Assembly (NCBI RefSeq): GCF_023516435.1
Contig: NZ_CP097332.1
Location: forward strand, 1,798,001-1,862,000
Direction: 5' to 3'
Length of the DNA: 64,000 nt
DNA from: Jatrophihabitans telluris
Lineage (GTDB): Bacteria > Actinomycetota > Actinomycetes > Mycobacteriales > Jatrophihabitantaceae
Below are positions 1 to 8,798 of the stretch, one piece after another. The notes under the pieces were generated by a model that worked only from the letters and a program-made list of their open reading frames with translations, had not been told where the DNA came from and made no database searches. Position numbers and translations under genes: made by a program. Position 1 is the stretch's first letter, and the number at the start of each line of letters is the position of its first letter.

Positions 1-31
1 GCTGGCACGACGCGGTCCCGTGCGCGCCAGC
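1..31 (+). terminator. Possible hairpin in the rpsB-tsf gap (cut by window edge)
   Basis: Positions 1-6 (GCTGGC) pair with 26-31 (GCCAGC), and 5-9 (GCACG) pair with 19-23 (CGTGC), leaving a small bulge. It lies just upstream of tsf, where rpsB is usually found in actinobacteria. It could be an attenuator or processing hairpin. There is no T-run, and the left part may continue outside the window. Confidence 0.3.
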
Positions 32-58
32 ACACATCTCAAAGGGGATTGAACTGAC

Positions 59-877
59 ATGGCGATTACCGCCGCAGACGTGAAGAAGCTCCGCGACGCC
101 ACTGGCGCGGGGATGATGGATGCCAAGAAGGCACTCGAGGCCGCCGACGGCGATTTCGACAAGGCCGTCGAGGAGTTGCGCATCAAGGGTGCGGGCAAGG
201 CCGCCAAGCGTGGGGCCGAGCGTGAGACCAGCAACGGTCTCGTCGCCGCCGCCGAGAACGCGATGATCGAGCTCGCCTGCGAGACCGACTTCGTGGCCAA
301 GAACGAGCAGTTCCAGGCTCTGGCCGGTGACATCGTCGCGCATTTCGTGAAGTCCGACGTCAGCGACGTCGAGTCCTTGCTCGCCGAGACGCTCGCCGAC
401 GGCGAGACCGTGGCCAAGAACATCGACGCGCTCAACGCCCTGATCGGCGAGAAGATCGAGCTGCGCCGAGCGGTCAAGCTCGAAGGCAAGATCGCCACCT
501 ACCTGCACAAGAAGTCAGCCGATCTGCCGGCTCAGGTCGGTGTGCTGGTCTCGTTCACCGGCGACGACGTCGAGGCCGCCCGTAGCGCGGCGATGCAGGT
601 AGCGGCGCTCAAGGCGTCCTACCTCACTCGCGAGGACGTCCCGGCCGACACGGTCGAGAACGAGAAGCGCATCGCCGAGGAGATCGCCCGCAACGAAGGC
701 AAGCCCGAAGCCGCGATCAGCCGCATCGTCGAGGGCCGAGTCAACGGCTTCTTCAAGGAGAACGTGCTGATCGAGCAGTCCTCCGTGCACGACTCGAAGA
801 AGACCGTCAAGGCGCTGCTGGACGAAGCCGGTGTGAGCCTGACCGGGTTCGCCCGCTTCGAGGTCGGCGCTGCCTGA
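59..877 (+). CDS. tsf: Elongation factor Ts
   Basis: Nucleotide exchange factor that regenerates EF-Tu-GTP in the cytoplasm. The protein is 272 aa, the usual actinobacterial length. An N-terminal UBA-like domain (about residues 3-40, with [11 protein letters not shown]) is followed by the signature [11 protein letters not shown] near residues 80-90, which contacts EF-Tu, and a dimerisation domain rich in lysine and glutamate. The ATG at 59 is preceded by a strong AAAGGGG at 41-47. It is the first gene of the conserved block tsf-pyrH-frr-cdsA; rpsB should lie just off the left edge. The 113-nt gap to pyrH holds a perfect 14-bp palindrome. Confidence 0.98.
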   Translation: MAITAADVKKLRDATGAGMMDAKKALEAADGDFDKAVEELRIKGAGKAAKRGAERETSNGLVAAAENAMIELACETDFVAKNEQFQALAGDIVAHFVKSDVSDVESLLAETLADGETVAKNIDALNALIGEKIELRRAVKLEGKIATYLHKKSADLPAQVGVLVSFTGDDVEAARSAAMQVAALKASYLTREDVPADTVENEKRIAEEIARNEGKPEAAISRIVEGRVNGFFKENVLIEQSSVHDSKKTVKALLDEAGVSLTGFARFEVGAA

Positions 878-921
878 GCCAGCTTGACCTGAGCGAGTCC
901 TCAGCCGCGGACGCCAGCCGA

Positions 922-935
922 TGACCGATCGGTCA
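922..935. promoter_or_regulatory. Perfect 14-bp palindrome upstream of pyrH
   Basis: TGACCGATCGGTCA at 922-935 is exactly self-complementary and sits about 55 nt before the pyrH start in the 113-nt tsf-pyrH gap. The form, two half-sites TGACC and GGTCA around a short centre, resembles operators of TetR-type repressors. No regulator gene lies next to it, so the function is unproven. Confidence 0.35.
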
Positions 936-990
936 GCACAGTAGGGCAGGATCAGCTCGGACGGGCACAGCACATCGAAAAGGGGCCATC

Positions 991-1773
991 ATGACCGAAT
1001 CACCCTCCGGGGCCGGCCAGATGGCCCCTTTCTCGACCGACGGGTCCGAACGTGCGGCGCCGCCGGCTTACCGGCGTGTCCTGCTCAAGCTCTCGGGTGA
1101 GGTTTTCGGCGGCGGCAGGGTCGGCGTCGACCCAGAGGTCGTCCAGTCGATCGCCCGTCAGATCGCCGAAGTGCACCGCAACGGCACCCAGGTCGCCGTC
1201 GTGGTCGGCGGCGGCAATTTCTTCCGCGGCGAGGAACTGTCCCAGCGGGGCATGGACCGCGACCGCGCCGACTACATGGGCATGCTGGGCACGGTCATGA
1301 ACTGCCTGGCCCTTCAGGACTTCCTCGAGAAGGCCGGTGTTCCCACCCGAGTGCAGACGGCGATCACGATGGGCCAGATCGCCGAGCCCTACATCCCTCG
1401 CCGCGCCGAGCGTCACCTGGAGAAGGGCCGTGCGGTCATCTTCGGAGCCGGCGCGGGCCTGCCGTACTTCTCCACCGATACGACAGCCGCGCAGCGGGCC
1501 CTGGAGATCGGGTGCCAGGTCTTGTTGATGGGCAAGAGCGGCGTCGACGGCGTCTACGACTCCGACCCCAAGTTCAACCCGAATGCGGTGAAATTCGACC
1601 GCATCTCCTATGACGATGTGCTGCGCCGCGGGCTGAAGGTCGCCGACGCGACAGCTTTCAGCCTCTGCCGAGACAACGCGATGCCGATCATCGTGTTCGA
1701 TCTTGCGGATGGCAACATCGCGCGAGTCGTTCGTGGTGAGAAGATCGGCACCGTGGTCTCGGCCACCGGCTGA
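991..1773 (+). CDS. pyrH: UMP kinase
   Basis: Phosphorylates UMP to UDP with ATP, the step after de novo UMP synthesis. The protein is 260 aa of the amino-acid-kinase fold. Visible motifs are [13 protein letters not shown] (phosphate-binding start), [12 protein letters not shown], and [18 protein letters not shown] followed by [16 protein letters not shown] (UMP and ATP sites). The N-terminus has about 25 extra residues relative to the compact enzyme. The ATG at 991 is supported by AAAAGGGG at 978-985. It is followed within 45 nt by frr, as in most actinobacteria. The enzyme links this locus functionally to the pyr operon at 39.7-49.9 kb, which makes its substrate. Confidence 0.97.
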   Translation: MTESPSGAGQMAPFSTDGSERAAPPAYRRVLLKLSGEVFGGGRVGVDPEVVQSIARQIAEVHRNGTQVAVVVGGGNFFRGEELSQRGMDRDRADYMGMLGTVMNCLALQDFLEKAGVPTRVQTAITMGQIAEPYIPRRAERHLEKGRAVIFGAGAGLPYFSTDTTAAQRALEIGCQVLLMGKSGVDGVYDSDPKFNPNAVKFDRISYDDVLRRGLKVADATAFSLCRDNAMPIIVFDLADGNIARVVRGEKIGTVVSATG

Positions 1774-1817
1774 GCCGGTTGTCCCACCTGTACCCGCTGC
1801 CCGACAAGGAGATTGAC

Positions 1818-2375
1818 GTGATCGAGGAAACGCTCTTCGAAGCCGAGGAGAAGATGGAGAAGGCTGTGAGCGTTCTCCACAACGATCTCGGCGGTCTGCG
1901 CACGGGCCGCGCCTCGGCAAGCGCGTTCAACCGCATCGCGATCGACTACTACGGTGCGATGACCCCCCTGTCGCAGTTGGCATCGGTCAGCATTCCCGAG
2001 GCCAGGATGGCCGTCATCAAGCCCTACGACGCCTCCCAGCTCGGTGCGCTGGAGAAGGCGATCCGCGACAGTGACCTTGGCGTGAACCCCACCAACGACG
2101 GCAACCTGATCCGGGTCGTCTTCCCGCAACTGACCGAGGAACGGCGTCGCGACTTCGTGAAGTTGGCACGCAGCCGCGGCGAGGACGCGAAGGTGTCGAT
2201 CAGGTCTGTGCGCAGGCATGCCAACGAGACGTTCAACAAGCTGGTCAAGGACGGCGAGGTGGGCGAGGACGACGCGCGTCGGGCCGAAGCCGACCTGCAG
2301 AAGGCGACCGACCGCTACGTGGCTCAAGTCGACGAGTCGGTCAAGACCAAAGAAGCAGAGCTGCTCGAAGTCTGA
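1818..2375 (+). CDS. frr: Ribosome recycling factor
   Basis: Splits post-termination ribosomes together with EF-G. Starting at GTG 1818 gives 185 aa, exactly the family length. AAGGAG at 1806-1811 lies six nt before that GTG, so it is preferred over the in-frame upstream codon at 1779, which would add 13 unrelated residues. The sequence shows the typical two-domain pattern: helical arms starting [15 protein letters not shown], the RTGRASA segment, then the small beta domain containing [12 protein letters not shown], and a C-terminal helix ending in EAELLEV. Its stop overlaps the cdsA start by one base (TGATG), indicating translational coupling. Confidence 0.97.
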   Translation: MIEETLFEAEEKMEKAVSVLHNDLGGLRTGRASASAFNRIAIDYYGAMTPLSQLASVSIPEARMAVIKPYDASQLGALEKAIRDSDLGVNPTNDGNLIRVVFPQLTEERRRDFVKLARSRGEDAKVSIRSVRRHANETFNKLVKDGEVGEDDARRAEADLQKATDRYVAQVDESVKTKEAELLEV

Positions 2376-3535
2376 TGGTCGACACCCCCGAGGACCCCGA
2401 CGCCCCCGAGGACCCCGAGCACCACGACGCTTCCGAGGACCCCGACGCCCCCGGCGAGCCAGACGACCTCGGCGACCCTGAACCGGCCGCTACCGGGCGC
2501 CACGGTGGATCGGGTATGTCCGCCGCCGAGATCATCGCCAGAGCGCGCGCCGCCGATCCGGCCGCGGCCAGCCGTCCGTCCCGGTCGGCTCGGCGTGCCG
2601 CCGAGCAGGCTGAGGCGCTCGCGGAACGGGTCGAGGCCGCCACGGACGAACCGAGCATGACGCGCCACCTCGCGGTCGTCGCCTCGCCGGTCCCGCTGAT
2701 CGAGGACCTTCCGGTCGCCGTGCGCACCTCGCGTGCCGGACGCAATCTGCCCGCCGCCATCGGGGTCGGCGCGGGTTTGGGCGCCCTGGTGTTGGCGTCG
2801 GTATTTCTCTACCGACCGAGCTTCGCGGTCATCCTCGTCATCGCTGCCGCGATCGGCGTGTACGAGATGGTGCAGGCCATCTCCACCGTCGAGGCCCGGC
2901 CGCCGTTGGTCCCGCTGGTCGTAGGCGGTGTCGCGATGGACGCGGCCGCGTGGTTCCGCGGACCGGACGGCCTGGTCGGTGCGCTGTTGCTCACCGTGCT
3001 CGGGGTCGTCGTGTGGCGCCTGGCCGACGGGGCCGCGGGCTACCTGCCCGATGTCGCCTCCGGCGTGTTCATCGCCTTGTACGTACCATTCCTGGCCGGC
3101 TTTGCCGCCCTCATGGTCCATCCCGACGACGGGGCCGCGCGGATCGTCATGTTCATCCTGGCGGTGGTGTGCTCCGACACCGGGGGGTACGCGGCTGGTG
3201 TGTTGTTCGGCAAGCATCCGATGGCGCCGACCGTCTCGCCCAAGAAGTCCTGGGAGGGCTTCGCCGGCTCGCTGGTGGGAAGCTCGATTTCGGGGTCCCT
3301 GCTCATGGTCTTCTGTTTTCATCACGAGTGGTGGAAGGGTGTCATCTTCGGGCTGGCGATCGCCGTTACGGCGACCCTGGGCGATCTCGGCGAGTCGATG
3401 ATCAAGCGGGACCTGGGCCTGAAGGACATGGGCAAGCTGCTTCCTGGTCACGGCGGGATCATGGACCGGCTCGACTCCCTGCTTCCCTGCGCGCCCGTCG
3501 CGTACCTGTTACTCGCGGCCTTCGTTCCGCACTGA
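2375..3535 (+). CDS. cdsA: Phosphatidate cytidylyltransferase
   Basis: Makes CDP-diacylglycerol from phosphatidic acid and CTP, the branch point of membrane phospholipid synthesis. The protein is 386 aa. The last 270 residues are hydrophobic with about eight membrane helices. They end with the family signature [20 protein letters not shown] and then GIMDRLDSL, which contains the metal-binding aspartates. The first 40 residues are an acidic Pro-Glu-Asp repeat ([11 protein letters not shown] and variants), followed by a soluble Ala/Arg-rich stretch to about residue 125. This disordered N-terminal extension is common in actinobacterial CdsA and absent from E. coli. The ATG overlaps the frr stop by 1 nt. 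Confidence 0.96.
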   Translation: MVDTPEDPDAPEDPEHHDASEDPDAPGEPDDLGDPEPAATGRHGGSGMSAAEIIARARAADPAAASRPSRSARRAAEQAEALAERVEAATDEPSMTRHLAVVASPVPLIEDLPVAVRTSRAGRNLPAAIGVGAGLGALVLASVFLYRPSFAVILVIAAAIGVYEMVQAISTVEARPPLVPLVVGGVAMDAAAWFRGPDGLVGALLLTVLGVVVWRLADGAAGYLPDVASGVFIALYVPFLAGFAALMVHPDDGAARIVMFILAVVCSDTGGYAAGVLFGKHPMAPTVSPKKSWEGFAGSLVGSSISGSLLMVFCFHHEWWKGVIFGLAIAVTATLGDLGESMIKRDLGLKDMGKLLPGHGGIMDRLDSLLPCAPVAYLLLAAFVPH

Positions 3536-3575
3536 GACGCTGTCTCCGGCGGCGGGTTCGCGGCTGCGTGCGTGG

Positions 3576-3581
3576 GACAAT
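3576..3581 (+). promoter_or_regulatory. -10 element of rlmN
   Basis: GACAAT lies nine nt before the rlmN ATG, and no Shine-Dalgarno sequence is present. This suggests a leaderless or nearly leaderless transcript. The same hexamer precedes dxr at 21037-21042. Confidence 0.4.
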
Positions 3582-3590
3582 GGTCGGGTT

Positions 3591-4688
3591 ATGACTTCAT
3601 TGCCTCTGGTGTTCGATGCCCCCCGCCGCGGTCTTCCGCCGCGACACTTCGCCGACTTATCGCCCGAACAGCGTCGACAGGCGGTCGTCGAACTGGGGGA
3701 GAAGCCCTTCCGGGCCGATCAGCTGGCCCGCCAGTACTACGGCCGGCTCGTCAACGATCCGGACCAGATGACCGATCTGCCCGCCGCCGCGCGGGAACTG
3801 CTCGGCAAGGCGCTGTTCCCTCCGCTGCTCACCGAAGTCCGCCACGTCGAGACCGATCGCGGAACCACCCGCAAGACCCTGTGGAAACTGCACGACGGCA
3901 CGCTCGTCGAGAGCGTGTTGATGCGCTACCGGGACCGGCTCACGGTCTGCGTCTCCAGCCAGGCCGGCTGCGGTATGGCCTGCCCCTTCTGTGCCACCGG
4001 GCAGGGCGGCCTGAACCGCAACCTGTCGACAGCCGAGATCGTCGAGCAGGCGGTCGCGGCGGCTCGGGTCGCCGCCGCCGGTGAATTGCCCGGCGGTCCG
4101 GTCCGGCTGTCGAACGTGGTGTTCATGGGCATGGGTGAACCGCTGGCCAACTACAACCGCGTCGCCGCGTCCCTGCACCGGCTCATCGACCCGTCGCCGT
4201 CCGGGCTCGGCCTGTCCCAGCGCTCGATCACGGTTTCCACCGTGGGTCTCGTCCCGGCCGTGAACCGGCTTGCCGACGAGGGCCTGAACGTGACCCTAGC
4301 CGTTTCGCTGCACGCGCCGGACGACGAACTGCGTGACACCCTGGTGCCGGTCAACACCCGCTGGAAGGTGCGCGAGGTGTTGGAGGCCGCCGACGCCTAC
4401 GCGTCGCGAACCGGGCGCCGGTACTCGATCGAGTACGCCATGATCCGCAACATCAACGATCAGGCCTGGCGTGGGGACCTGCTGGGGCAGCTGCTGTCCG
4501 GCCGCCTGGCGCACGTCAACCTCATCCCGCTGAACCCGACTCCAGGGTCGAAATGGGATGCCTCACCCAAGCACGTCGAGGAAGAGTTCGTGGCGCGGAT
4601 CGCGGCTCACGGAGTGTCGGTCACCGTTCGCGACACCCGCGGTCGCGAGATCGACGGAGCCTGCGGGCAACTCGCGGCCAAAGCCTGA
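3591..4688 (+). CDS. rlmN: 23S rRNA/tRNA adenine C2 methyltransferase RlmN
   Basis: Radical-SAM enzyme that methylates C2 of A2503 in 23S rRNA and A37 in some tRNAs. The protein is 365 aa. The radical-SAM cluster cysteines are C127, C131 and C134 in [25 protein letters not shown] and the C-terminal [16 protein letters not shown], which carries the methyl-carrying cysteine region, are also present. The start at ATG 3591 has a -10-like GACAAT nine nt upstream and no ribosome-binding site. It closes the tsf-pyrH-frr-cdsA group. In relatives dxr often follows closely, but here a 16-kb metabolic block intervenes. It converges on the downstream FMN-binding gene. Confidence 0.97.
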   Translation: MTSLPLVFDAPRRGLPPRHFADLSPEQRRQAVVELGEKPFRADQLARQYYGRLVNDPDQMTDLPAAARELLGKALFPPLLTEVRHVETDRGTTRKTLWKLHDGTLVESVLMRYRDRLTVCVSSQAGCGMACPFCATGQGGLNRNLSTAEIVEQAVAAARVAAAGELPGGPVRLSNVVFMGMGEPLANYNRVAASLHRLIDPSPSGLGLSQRSITVSTVGLVPAVNRLADEGLNVTLAVSLHAPDDELRDTLVPVNTRWKVREVLEAADAYASRTGRRYSIEYAMIRNINDQAWRGDLLGQLLSGRLAHVNLIPLNPTPGSKWDASPKHVEEEFVARIAAHGVSVTVRDTRGREIDGACGQLAAKA

Positions 4689-4725
4689 CGGCTCGAACGC
4701 TTCTTCTCGGGCGGACTGCTGCTCG

Positions 4726-5409
4726 TCAGCTCAACAGGGCCGCGACGGACGAGGGCAGGCCGATGCCTGGACGGAGGTCGGGGGCGGCAATGGCCTCCTG
4801 GTAGCGGGGAGTCCGCGGGAGCACCCCGGCCCAGGCGGGCCCAGCCACGTCGTCTTCAGGATCCTCGGGCCAGCCGTCGCTGACCTTGAGGCTCCACTCC
4901 TCCGCCGCGAACCGCAGCACGAGCGTCGCGGCAAGCTCCTTGGACCGGGGGCGGCGCACCTCACTCGTGCGTCCCGGGATGAGGGCTTCGGTCAGAACGT
5001 CGAGCGCACGAGTCTTGGCTGCTTCCTCGATGGGCACACAGTGGCCGAAGAGCACGGCGCTGCGGTAATGCATCGAGGACTCGAACGCAGAGCGCGCAAC
5101 AACGAGCGCGTCAATGCTGGTGAGGGCCATCGCGGCGGGGATGCCTTCGCCGAGCACGCGCAGCCAGCGTGACCCGGTCGAACCGTGCAGCAGCAGCTGA
5201 CCGTCATCGTCCATCGCCACGGCGATCGGGAGCACCATCGGCTGCTCCTGCAGCGCGAAGGACACATGGGCGACCTGGGCGTCGGCGACCAACCGACGCA
5301 GCGCGGCCGCGTCATTGCCCGGGAACTTCTCACTCATCCGGCTCGGCTGCGTCCGTCCCCCTCCGTTGAGTGCGGGATCAGTGCTCGGTAGCGAAACAGG
5401 TTCGGTCAC
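4726..5409 (-). CDS. Pyridoxamine 5'-phosphate oxidase-like FMN-binding protein
   Basis: Flavin-binding split-barrel protein of the Pyridox_ox_2 type. Family-typical segments are AQVAHVSFALQEQPMVLPIA near the N-terminus, LLLHGSTGSRWLRVL, the ALVVARSAFESSMHYRSAVL segment that lines the flavin, and WAGVLP near the C-terminus. Its substrate is unknown; relatives reduce or oxidise small heterocycles or bind heme. The GTG at 5409 is chosen because conserved family sequence (RTQPSR) lies upstream of the first internal ATG at 5337, while an ATG at 5451 would add 14 poorly conserved residues. No clear ribosome-binding site separates these options. It lies 109 nt after the XRE-cupin gene on the same strand and may be co-transcribed. 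Confidence 0.8.
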   Translation of the reverse strand: MTEPVSLPSTDPALNGGGRTQPSRMSEKFPGNDAAALRRLVADAQVAHVSFALQEQPMVLPIAVAMDDDGQLLLHGSTGSRWLRVLGEGIPAAMALTSIDALVVARSAFESSMHYRSAVLFGHCVPIEEAAKTRALDVLTEALIPGRTSEVRRPRSKELAATLVLRFAAEEWSLKVSDGWPEDPEDDVAGPAWAGVLPRTPRYQEAIAAPDLRPGIGLPSSVAALLS

Positions 5410-5518
5410 CGGCGCATTCTCGCAGCGAACCGCTGCCACTGTCGCCTGCATTGTCAGCTGGAGGGCCCCACGCTGTCTGCCGACGGGTCGCGGCCGGCGC
5501 CCGACCCGGCATCCTGGA

Positions 5519-6094
5519 TCAGAACTCGCGCGGGTGACGGATGATGAGGACGGCCTCGACGGGATCTTCCCCGATGGCGAGATAGCCGTGTTCGCCGCTG
5601 GATTCCCATTTCGCGTTCTGTCCCGCGCTGACCTCGACCTGGTCCCCGAGCGGTCCGGCGCGCAGCTGGCCGGCGGTGACGAGAAGCTGTTCGGTGACGC
5701 CTGCGCCGTGGCCGGGTGAGACCTGCTGGACTCCCGGCGTCACCGTCAGCCGATAGATCTCGGTGGTGACGGTGGGGTCGTCATAGACATCGATGAGAAC
5801 GGCCGACACGGCCGCTCCGTACACGCGCGGGGTGGGGGGCTGCTCCCCGGGCTCCCTCAGCAGGTCCGCCAGGCCCACCCCGAGTTGGGCCGCGATCGCG
5901 TACAGGGTTTCCAGAGTCGGATTGCGGCGTCCGGCCTCGATCTCAGACAGCGTCGCCTTGCCCAGTCCCGCCGCTGCTGCGACGTGGGACAGCGACCAGC
6001 CTCGAGCCGAGCGCAGTTGGCGGATCCGGCGGCCGATCGTCGCGGCCGGCGTGGGTCCTTCGGTCGACAGCTCTCCCTTGCCGTGGTGGACCAT
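5519..6094 (-). CDS. XRE-family regulator with cupin domain
   Basis: Cytoplasmic transcription regulator of 191 aa. A helix-turn-helix occupies about residues 18-75 (IGRRIRQLRSARGWSLSHVA, then LGKATLSEIEAGRRNPTLET). A C-terminal cupin covers about 100-190 (SPGHGAGVTEQLLVTAGQ). Such fusions usually control an adjacent transporter or catabolic gene, with the cupin sensing a small ligand. It is divergent from the benE-like transporter with only 18 nt between the two starts. A second in-frame ATG at 6112 would even overlap the CATATG that contains the transporter start. A 20-bp inverted repeat at 6102-6121 is the likely operator. Specificity is inferred, not seen. Confidence 0.9.
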   Translation of the reverse strand: MVHHGKGELSTEGPTPAATIGRRIRQLRSARGWSLSHVAAAAGLGKATLSEIEAGRRNPTLETLYAIAAQLGVGLADLLREPGEQPPTPRVYGAAVSAVLIDVYDDPTVTTEIYRLTVTPGVQQVSPGHGAGVTEQLLVTAGQLRAGPLGDQVEVSAGQNAKWESSGEHGYLAIGEDPVEAVLIIRHPREF

Positions 6095-6105
6095 CCCGGT
6101 ATCGT
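6078..6105 (+). promoter_or_regulatory. Leaderless promoter of benE-like gene
   Basis: TTGCCG at 6078-6083 and TATCGT at 6100-6105 are separated by 16 nt. The -10 hexamer ends exactly seven nt before the ATG at 6113. There is no ribosome-binding site, so the transcript probably begins at the start codon. Confidence 0.5.
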
Positions 6106-6121
6106 TCCACATATGGAACGA
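6102..6121. promoter_or_regulatory. Perfect inverted repeat, likely XRE-cupin operator
   Basis: TCGTTCCA-CATA-TGGAACGA has 8-nt arms and a 4-nt spacer. It covers the start codon of the transporter, overlaps its -10 hexamer and lies upstream of the regulator. One dimeric repressor bound here would silence both divergent genes. This is inference from position and symmetry. Confidence 0.6.
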
Positions 6122-7444
6122 CTGCAACCAGTGCTCGCCGGGCTCGTCACCGCCCTGGTGGGCTTCACCAGTTCGTTCACCGTGGTGCTCGCCGGACTGC
6201 GGGCCGTCGGAGCGGACCAGGCCCAGTCCGCTTCCGGACTTCTCGCTGTCAGCGTGATCATGGGTGTGGTGGCCCTCCAGGCGTCGGTACGGTCGCGAAT
6301 GCCGATCAGCATCGCGTGGTCCACGCCCGGCGCGGCTCTGCTCGTCTCCAGCGGCGCCGTGCCGGGCGGCTTCGGCACCGCGGTGGCCGCCTTCGGTATC
6401 TGCGGCCTGCTGACCGTGGCCACCGGCGTCGTCGCCAGACTGCGGCAACTCGTTCTCGCCATCCCCAGACCGCTGGCCAATGCGCTGCTGGCCGGAGTGC
6501 TGGTGCAGTTGTGCGTCGTTCCGGTGGCCACCGTCAAGCACCGTCCTGGTCTCGCGCTGGCCATCATCGCGACCTGGCTGGTGCTCAGCCGTTATGCGCG
6601 CCGCTGGGCCGTCCCCGCGGCGATGGCGGTCGCGCTCACCGAGATCGTCCTGTCCTCCTCCTCGGCCGACCTGTCCGGCATCTCGCTGGCGCCGCGGCTC
6701 GTGCTCACCGCGCCCACGCTGAATCTGACCGCGTGCACCCTCGGGCTCTCGCTCTTCGTTGTGACGATGGCGTCGCAGAACGTCCCGGGGATCGCGGTCC
6801 TGGAAGGGTTCGGCTACCGTCCGCCGGTCCGCACCGTCCTGCTGGACACCGGTCTCGCGACCGTGGCCGGAGCGGCGCTCGGTGCCCACGTGGTGAACAT
6901 GGCGGCGATCAGCGCGGCCCTGTGCGCCGGTCCGGAAGCAGGCGTTGACAGGGGCAGACGGTGGATCGCGTCGGTGGTAGCGGGGCTGACCTACATCGTG
7001 TTCGGACTGAGCGCCGGCCTGCTGGCCGCACTGGTCGCGGTTGCTCCCGCGGGTCTGGTGGAGACCGTCGCGGGACTGGCACTGATGGCGACTTTGGGCG
7101 CGGCGTTGTCCGCCGCGGTGGCCGATCTTGCGCCGGGAGGGGCCGCCGCAGCGCACCGGAAGGAGCGCGGCCCGAAGGCACGGGCCCGGACGACATCGGG
7201 TTACCGCGAAGCGGCCGTCATCACCTTCCTCATCACGGTTTCCGGGGTCAGCTTCGGTGGGATCGGATCAGCCTTCTGGGGTCTGGCGGCGGGGTTGGCG
7301 GTGCTGGCCTTCCTCGACCCGCAGTTGCTGCGCGCCACGGGTCAGGGCGAGGAAGTGCTCGAGACGGACGGGCCGCAGGAGGCGGCGGGTCAGCGCCCCA
7401 GCACTCGGTTGACCGCGGCGGCGACGGCAGAGGGCCGCCCGTGA
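6113..7444 (+). CDS. benE: BenE-type benzoate/H+ symporter-like transporter
   Basis: Integral membrane transporter of 443 aa with about 12 hydrophobic helices. The N-terminus (LAGLVTALVGFTSSFTVVLA) matches the BenE family opening, and ISIAWSTPGAALL and SQNVPGIAVLEGFGY are further family hallmarks. BenE proteins import benzoate or related aromatics, but no aromatic-degradation gene lies in this window, so the true substrate may be another carboxylate or amine-derived acid. The family is normally about 390-400 aa; the extra length is a hydrophilic C-terminal tail. The ATG at 6113 is supported by a leaderless promoter. The last 55 nt overlap the end of the convergent FAD oxidoreductase gene. Confidence 0.85.
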   Translation: MERLQPVLAGLVTALVGFTSSFTVVLAGLRAVGADQAQSASGLLAVSVIMGVVALQASVRSRMPISIAWSTPGAALLVSSGAVPGGFGTAVAAFGICGLLTVATGVVARLRQLVLAIPRPLANALLAGVLVQLCVVPVATVKHRPGLALAIIATWLVLSRYARRWAVPAAMAVALTEIVLSSSSADLSGISLAPRLVLTAPTLNLTACTLGLSLFVVTMASQNVPGIAVLEGFGYRPPVRTVLLDTGLATVAGAALGAHVVNMAAISAALCAGPEAGVDRGRRWIASVVAGLTYIVFGLSAGLLAALVAVAPAGLVETVAGLALMATLGAALSAAVADLAPGGAAAAHRKERGPKARARTTSGYREAAVITFLITVSGVSFGGIGSAFWGLAAGLAVLAFLDPQLLRATGQGEEVLETDGPQEAAGQRPSTRLTAAATAEGRP

Positions 7445-8775
7445 CGGGCTTCGGCGGCGTCGGCCCAGGTCATCGCCTGCAGGCCGGCGTTTGCTCCGAG
7501 CCAGCGCAACGGCTCCGGCTCCCACTGCGGTGACCGATGATTCACCCAGGGCAGCTCGGTCAACGGGGTGTCACGCTGGAGGATGAGATCGGTGAGCGTG
7601 CGCCCGGCGAGGTTGGTGGTCGACACCCCGTCGCCGACATAGCCACCGGCCCAGGCGATCCCGGTCGCCCGGTCCAAACCGGCCGAGGCGTGCCAATCGC
7701 GCGCGATCGCGAGCGGACCGCCCCAGCGATGGGTGATTTTCGCGCCGCTGGTCACCGGAAGCAGTTCGGTGAGCGCCGCTTGCAAAGCCGAGAAGACCTT
7801 GTCGTTACGGTCGAATCCCGGCCGAACCGTCGATCCGAAGTGGTAAGGAGCGCCGCGGCCTCCGAACACCAACCGGTCGTCGGCGGTGCGCTGACCGTAG
7901 ATGATCAGATGGCGGAGGTCGGCGAAGGTCTCCCGATCCCGCAGCCCGATCTCGTCCCACACGTTCTCGCTGAGCGGCTCGGTCGCGATCATCAGCGAGT
8001 AAACCGGGACCACCGCGCGGCGGTAGCCCTTGAGCCGTGGGGTGAAACCCTCCGTCGCGCGGACGATGAACTCGGCTCGGAGCACGCCCAGGTCGGTCAG
8101 CACCCGACCGGGCTCGATGGCGCTGACGCGGGTGCCCTCATAGATCCGTACGCCGGACTGTTCCACCCGCCGGGCCAGTGATCGAGCCAGCTTGGCGGGA
8201 TGAATTGCCGCGCAGTGCGGGGTGTAGACACCACCCAGCACATTCGTGGCGTTCAACCGCGACCGCGCCTGCTCGGCGTCCAGCCGGCTCAGATCGGATT
8301 CGCCGAAGCCGAAGCGGCGGGCTTCGTCGATCTCCTCGTCGGCGCGATCCAGTTGTGGGCCGCTGCGCGCCAGCGTGATCGTGCCGCCGGCGGCCCAATC
8401 GGCGTCGAGGGAATCGGAGGCGATCACGCGCCCGATCTCGGCGACCGTCTCCTGCATGGCCCGGTGCTGGCCCAGGGCGGCCTCCGGACCGTATTCGCTG
8501 GCCAGGGCGCTCAGCCCGACCGGGAACAGCGCCGAGCACCAGCCGCCGTTGCGGCCCGAGGCGCCGAAACCGGCCGTCTCCGCCTCCACGATCGCGATCC
8601 GCAGGTCGGGACACGCCCGCTGCAGGTAGTAGGCCGTCCACAGGCCGGTGTAGCCCGCGCCGACGATTGCGACGTCGACGACTCGGTCAGCGGGGGACGC
8701 GGACGCCAGCGACGGCCGGGGCGCCAAGGCGTCCCCGGCCGTCGCGAGCCACAGCGACAGCTGCGAATAGCTCAT
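7390..8775 (-). CDS. FAD-dependent oxidoreductase (DAO family, gamma-glutamylputrescine oxidase-like)
   Basis: Flavoenzyme of 461 aa in the D-amino-acid oxidase fold. The dinucleotide-binding motif is VAIVGAGYTGLWTAYYL near residue 35, followed by FGASGRNGGWCSALFP, where the GRNGGW stretch is typical of PuuB-like amine oxidases. The C-terminal part has GYVGDGVSTTNLAGRTLTDL, the second FAD contact. It would oxidise a secondary or primary amine to an imine or aldehyde, releasing hydrogen peroxide. Context supports an amine substrate: 23 nt downstream of ald on the same strand, and near a polyamine importer and an aminotransferase. The exact substrate cannot be read from sequence. The 3' end overlaps benE by 55 nt. 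Confidence 0.85.
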   Translation of the reverse strand: MSYSQLSLWLATAGDALAPRPSLASASPADRVVDVAIVGAGYTGLWTAYYLQRACPDLRIAIVEAETAGFGASGRNGGWCSALFPVGLSALASEYGPEAALGQHRAMQETVAEIGRVIASDSLDADWAAGGTITLARSGPQLDRADEEIDEARRFGFGESDLSRLDAEQARSRLNATNVLGGVYTPHCAAIHPAKLARSLARRVEQSGVRIYEGTRVSAIEPGRVLTDLGVLRAEFIVRATEGFTPRLKGYRRAVVPVYSLMIATEPLSENVWDEIGLRDRETFADLRHLIIYGQRTADDRLVFGGRGAPYHFGSTVRPGFDRNDKVFSALQAALTELLPVTSGAKITHRWGGPLAIARDWHASAGLDRATGIAWAGGYVGDGVSTTNLAGRTLTDLILQRDTPLTELPWVNHRSPQWEPEPLRWLGANAGLQAMTWADAAEARHGRPSAVAAAVNRVLGR

Positions 8776-8798
8776 CGGACGGATCCGTTCCGTTTCGC

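Noticed and set aside
7390-8775. Sarcosine or glycine oxidase as the FAD oxidoreductase
   Set aside because: The GRNGGW stretch and amine context fit PuuB-like enzymes better, but the substrate stays open, so only the family is claimed.
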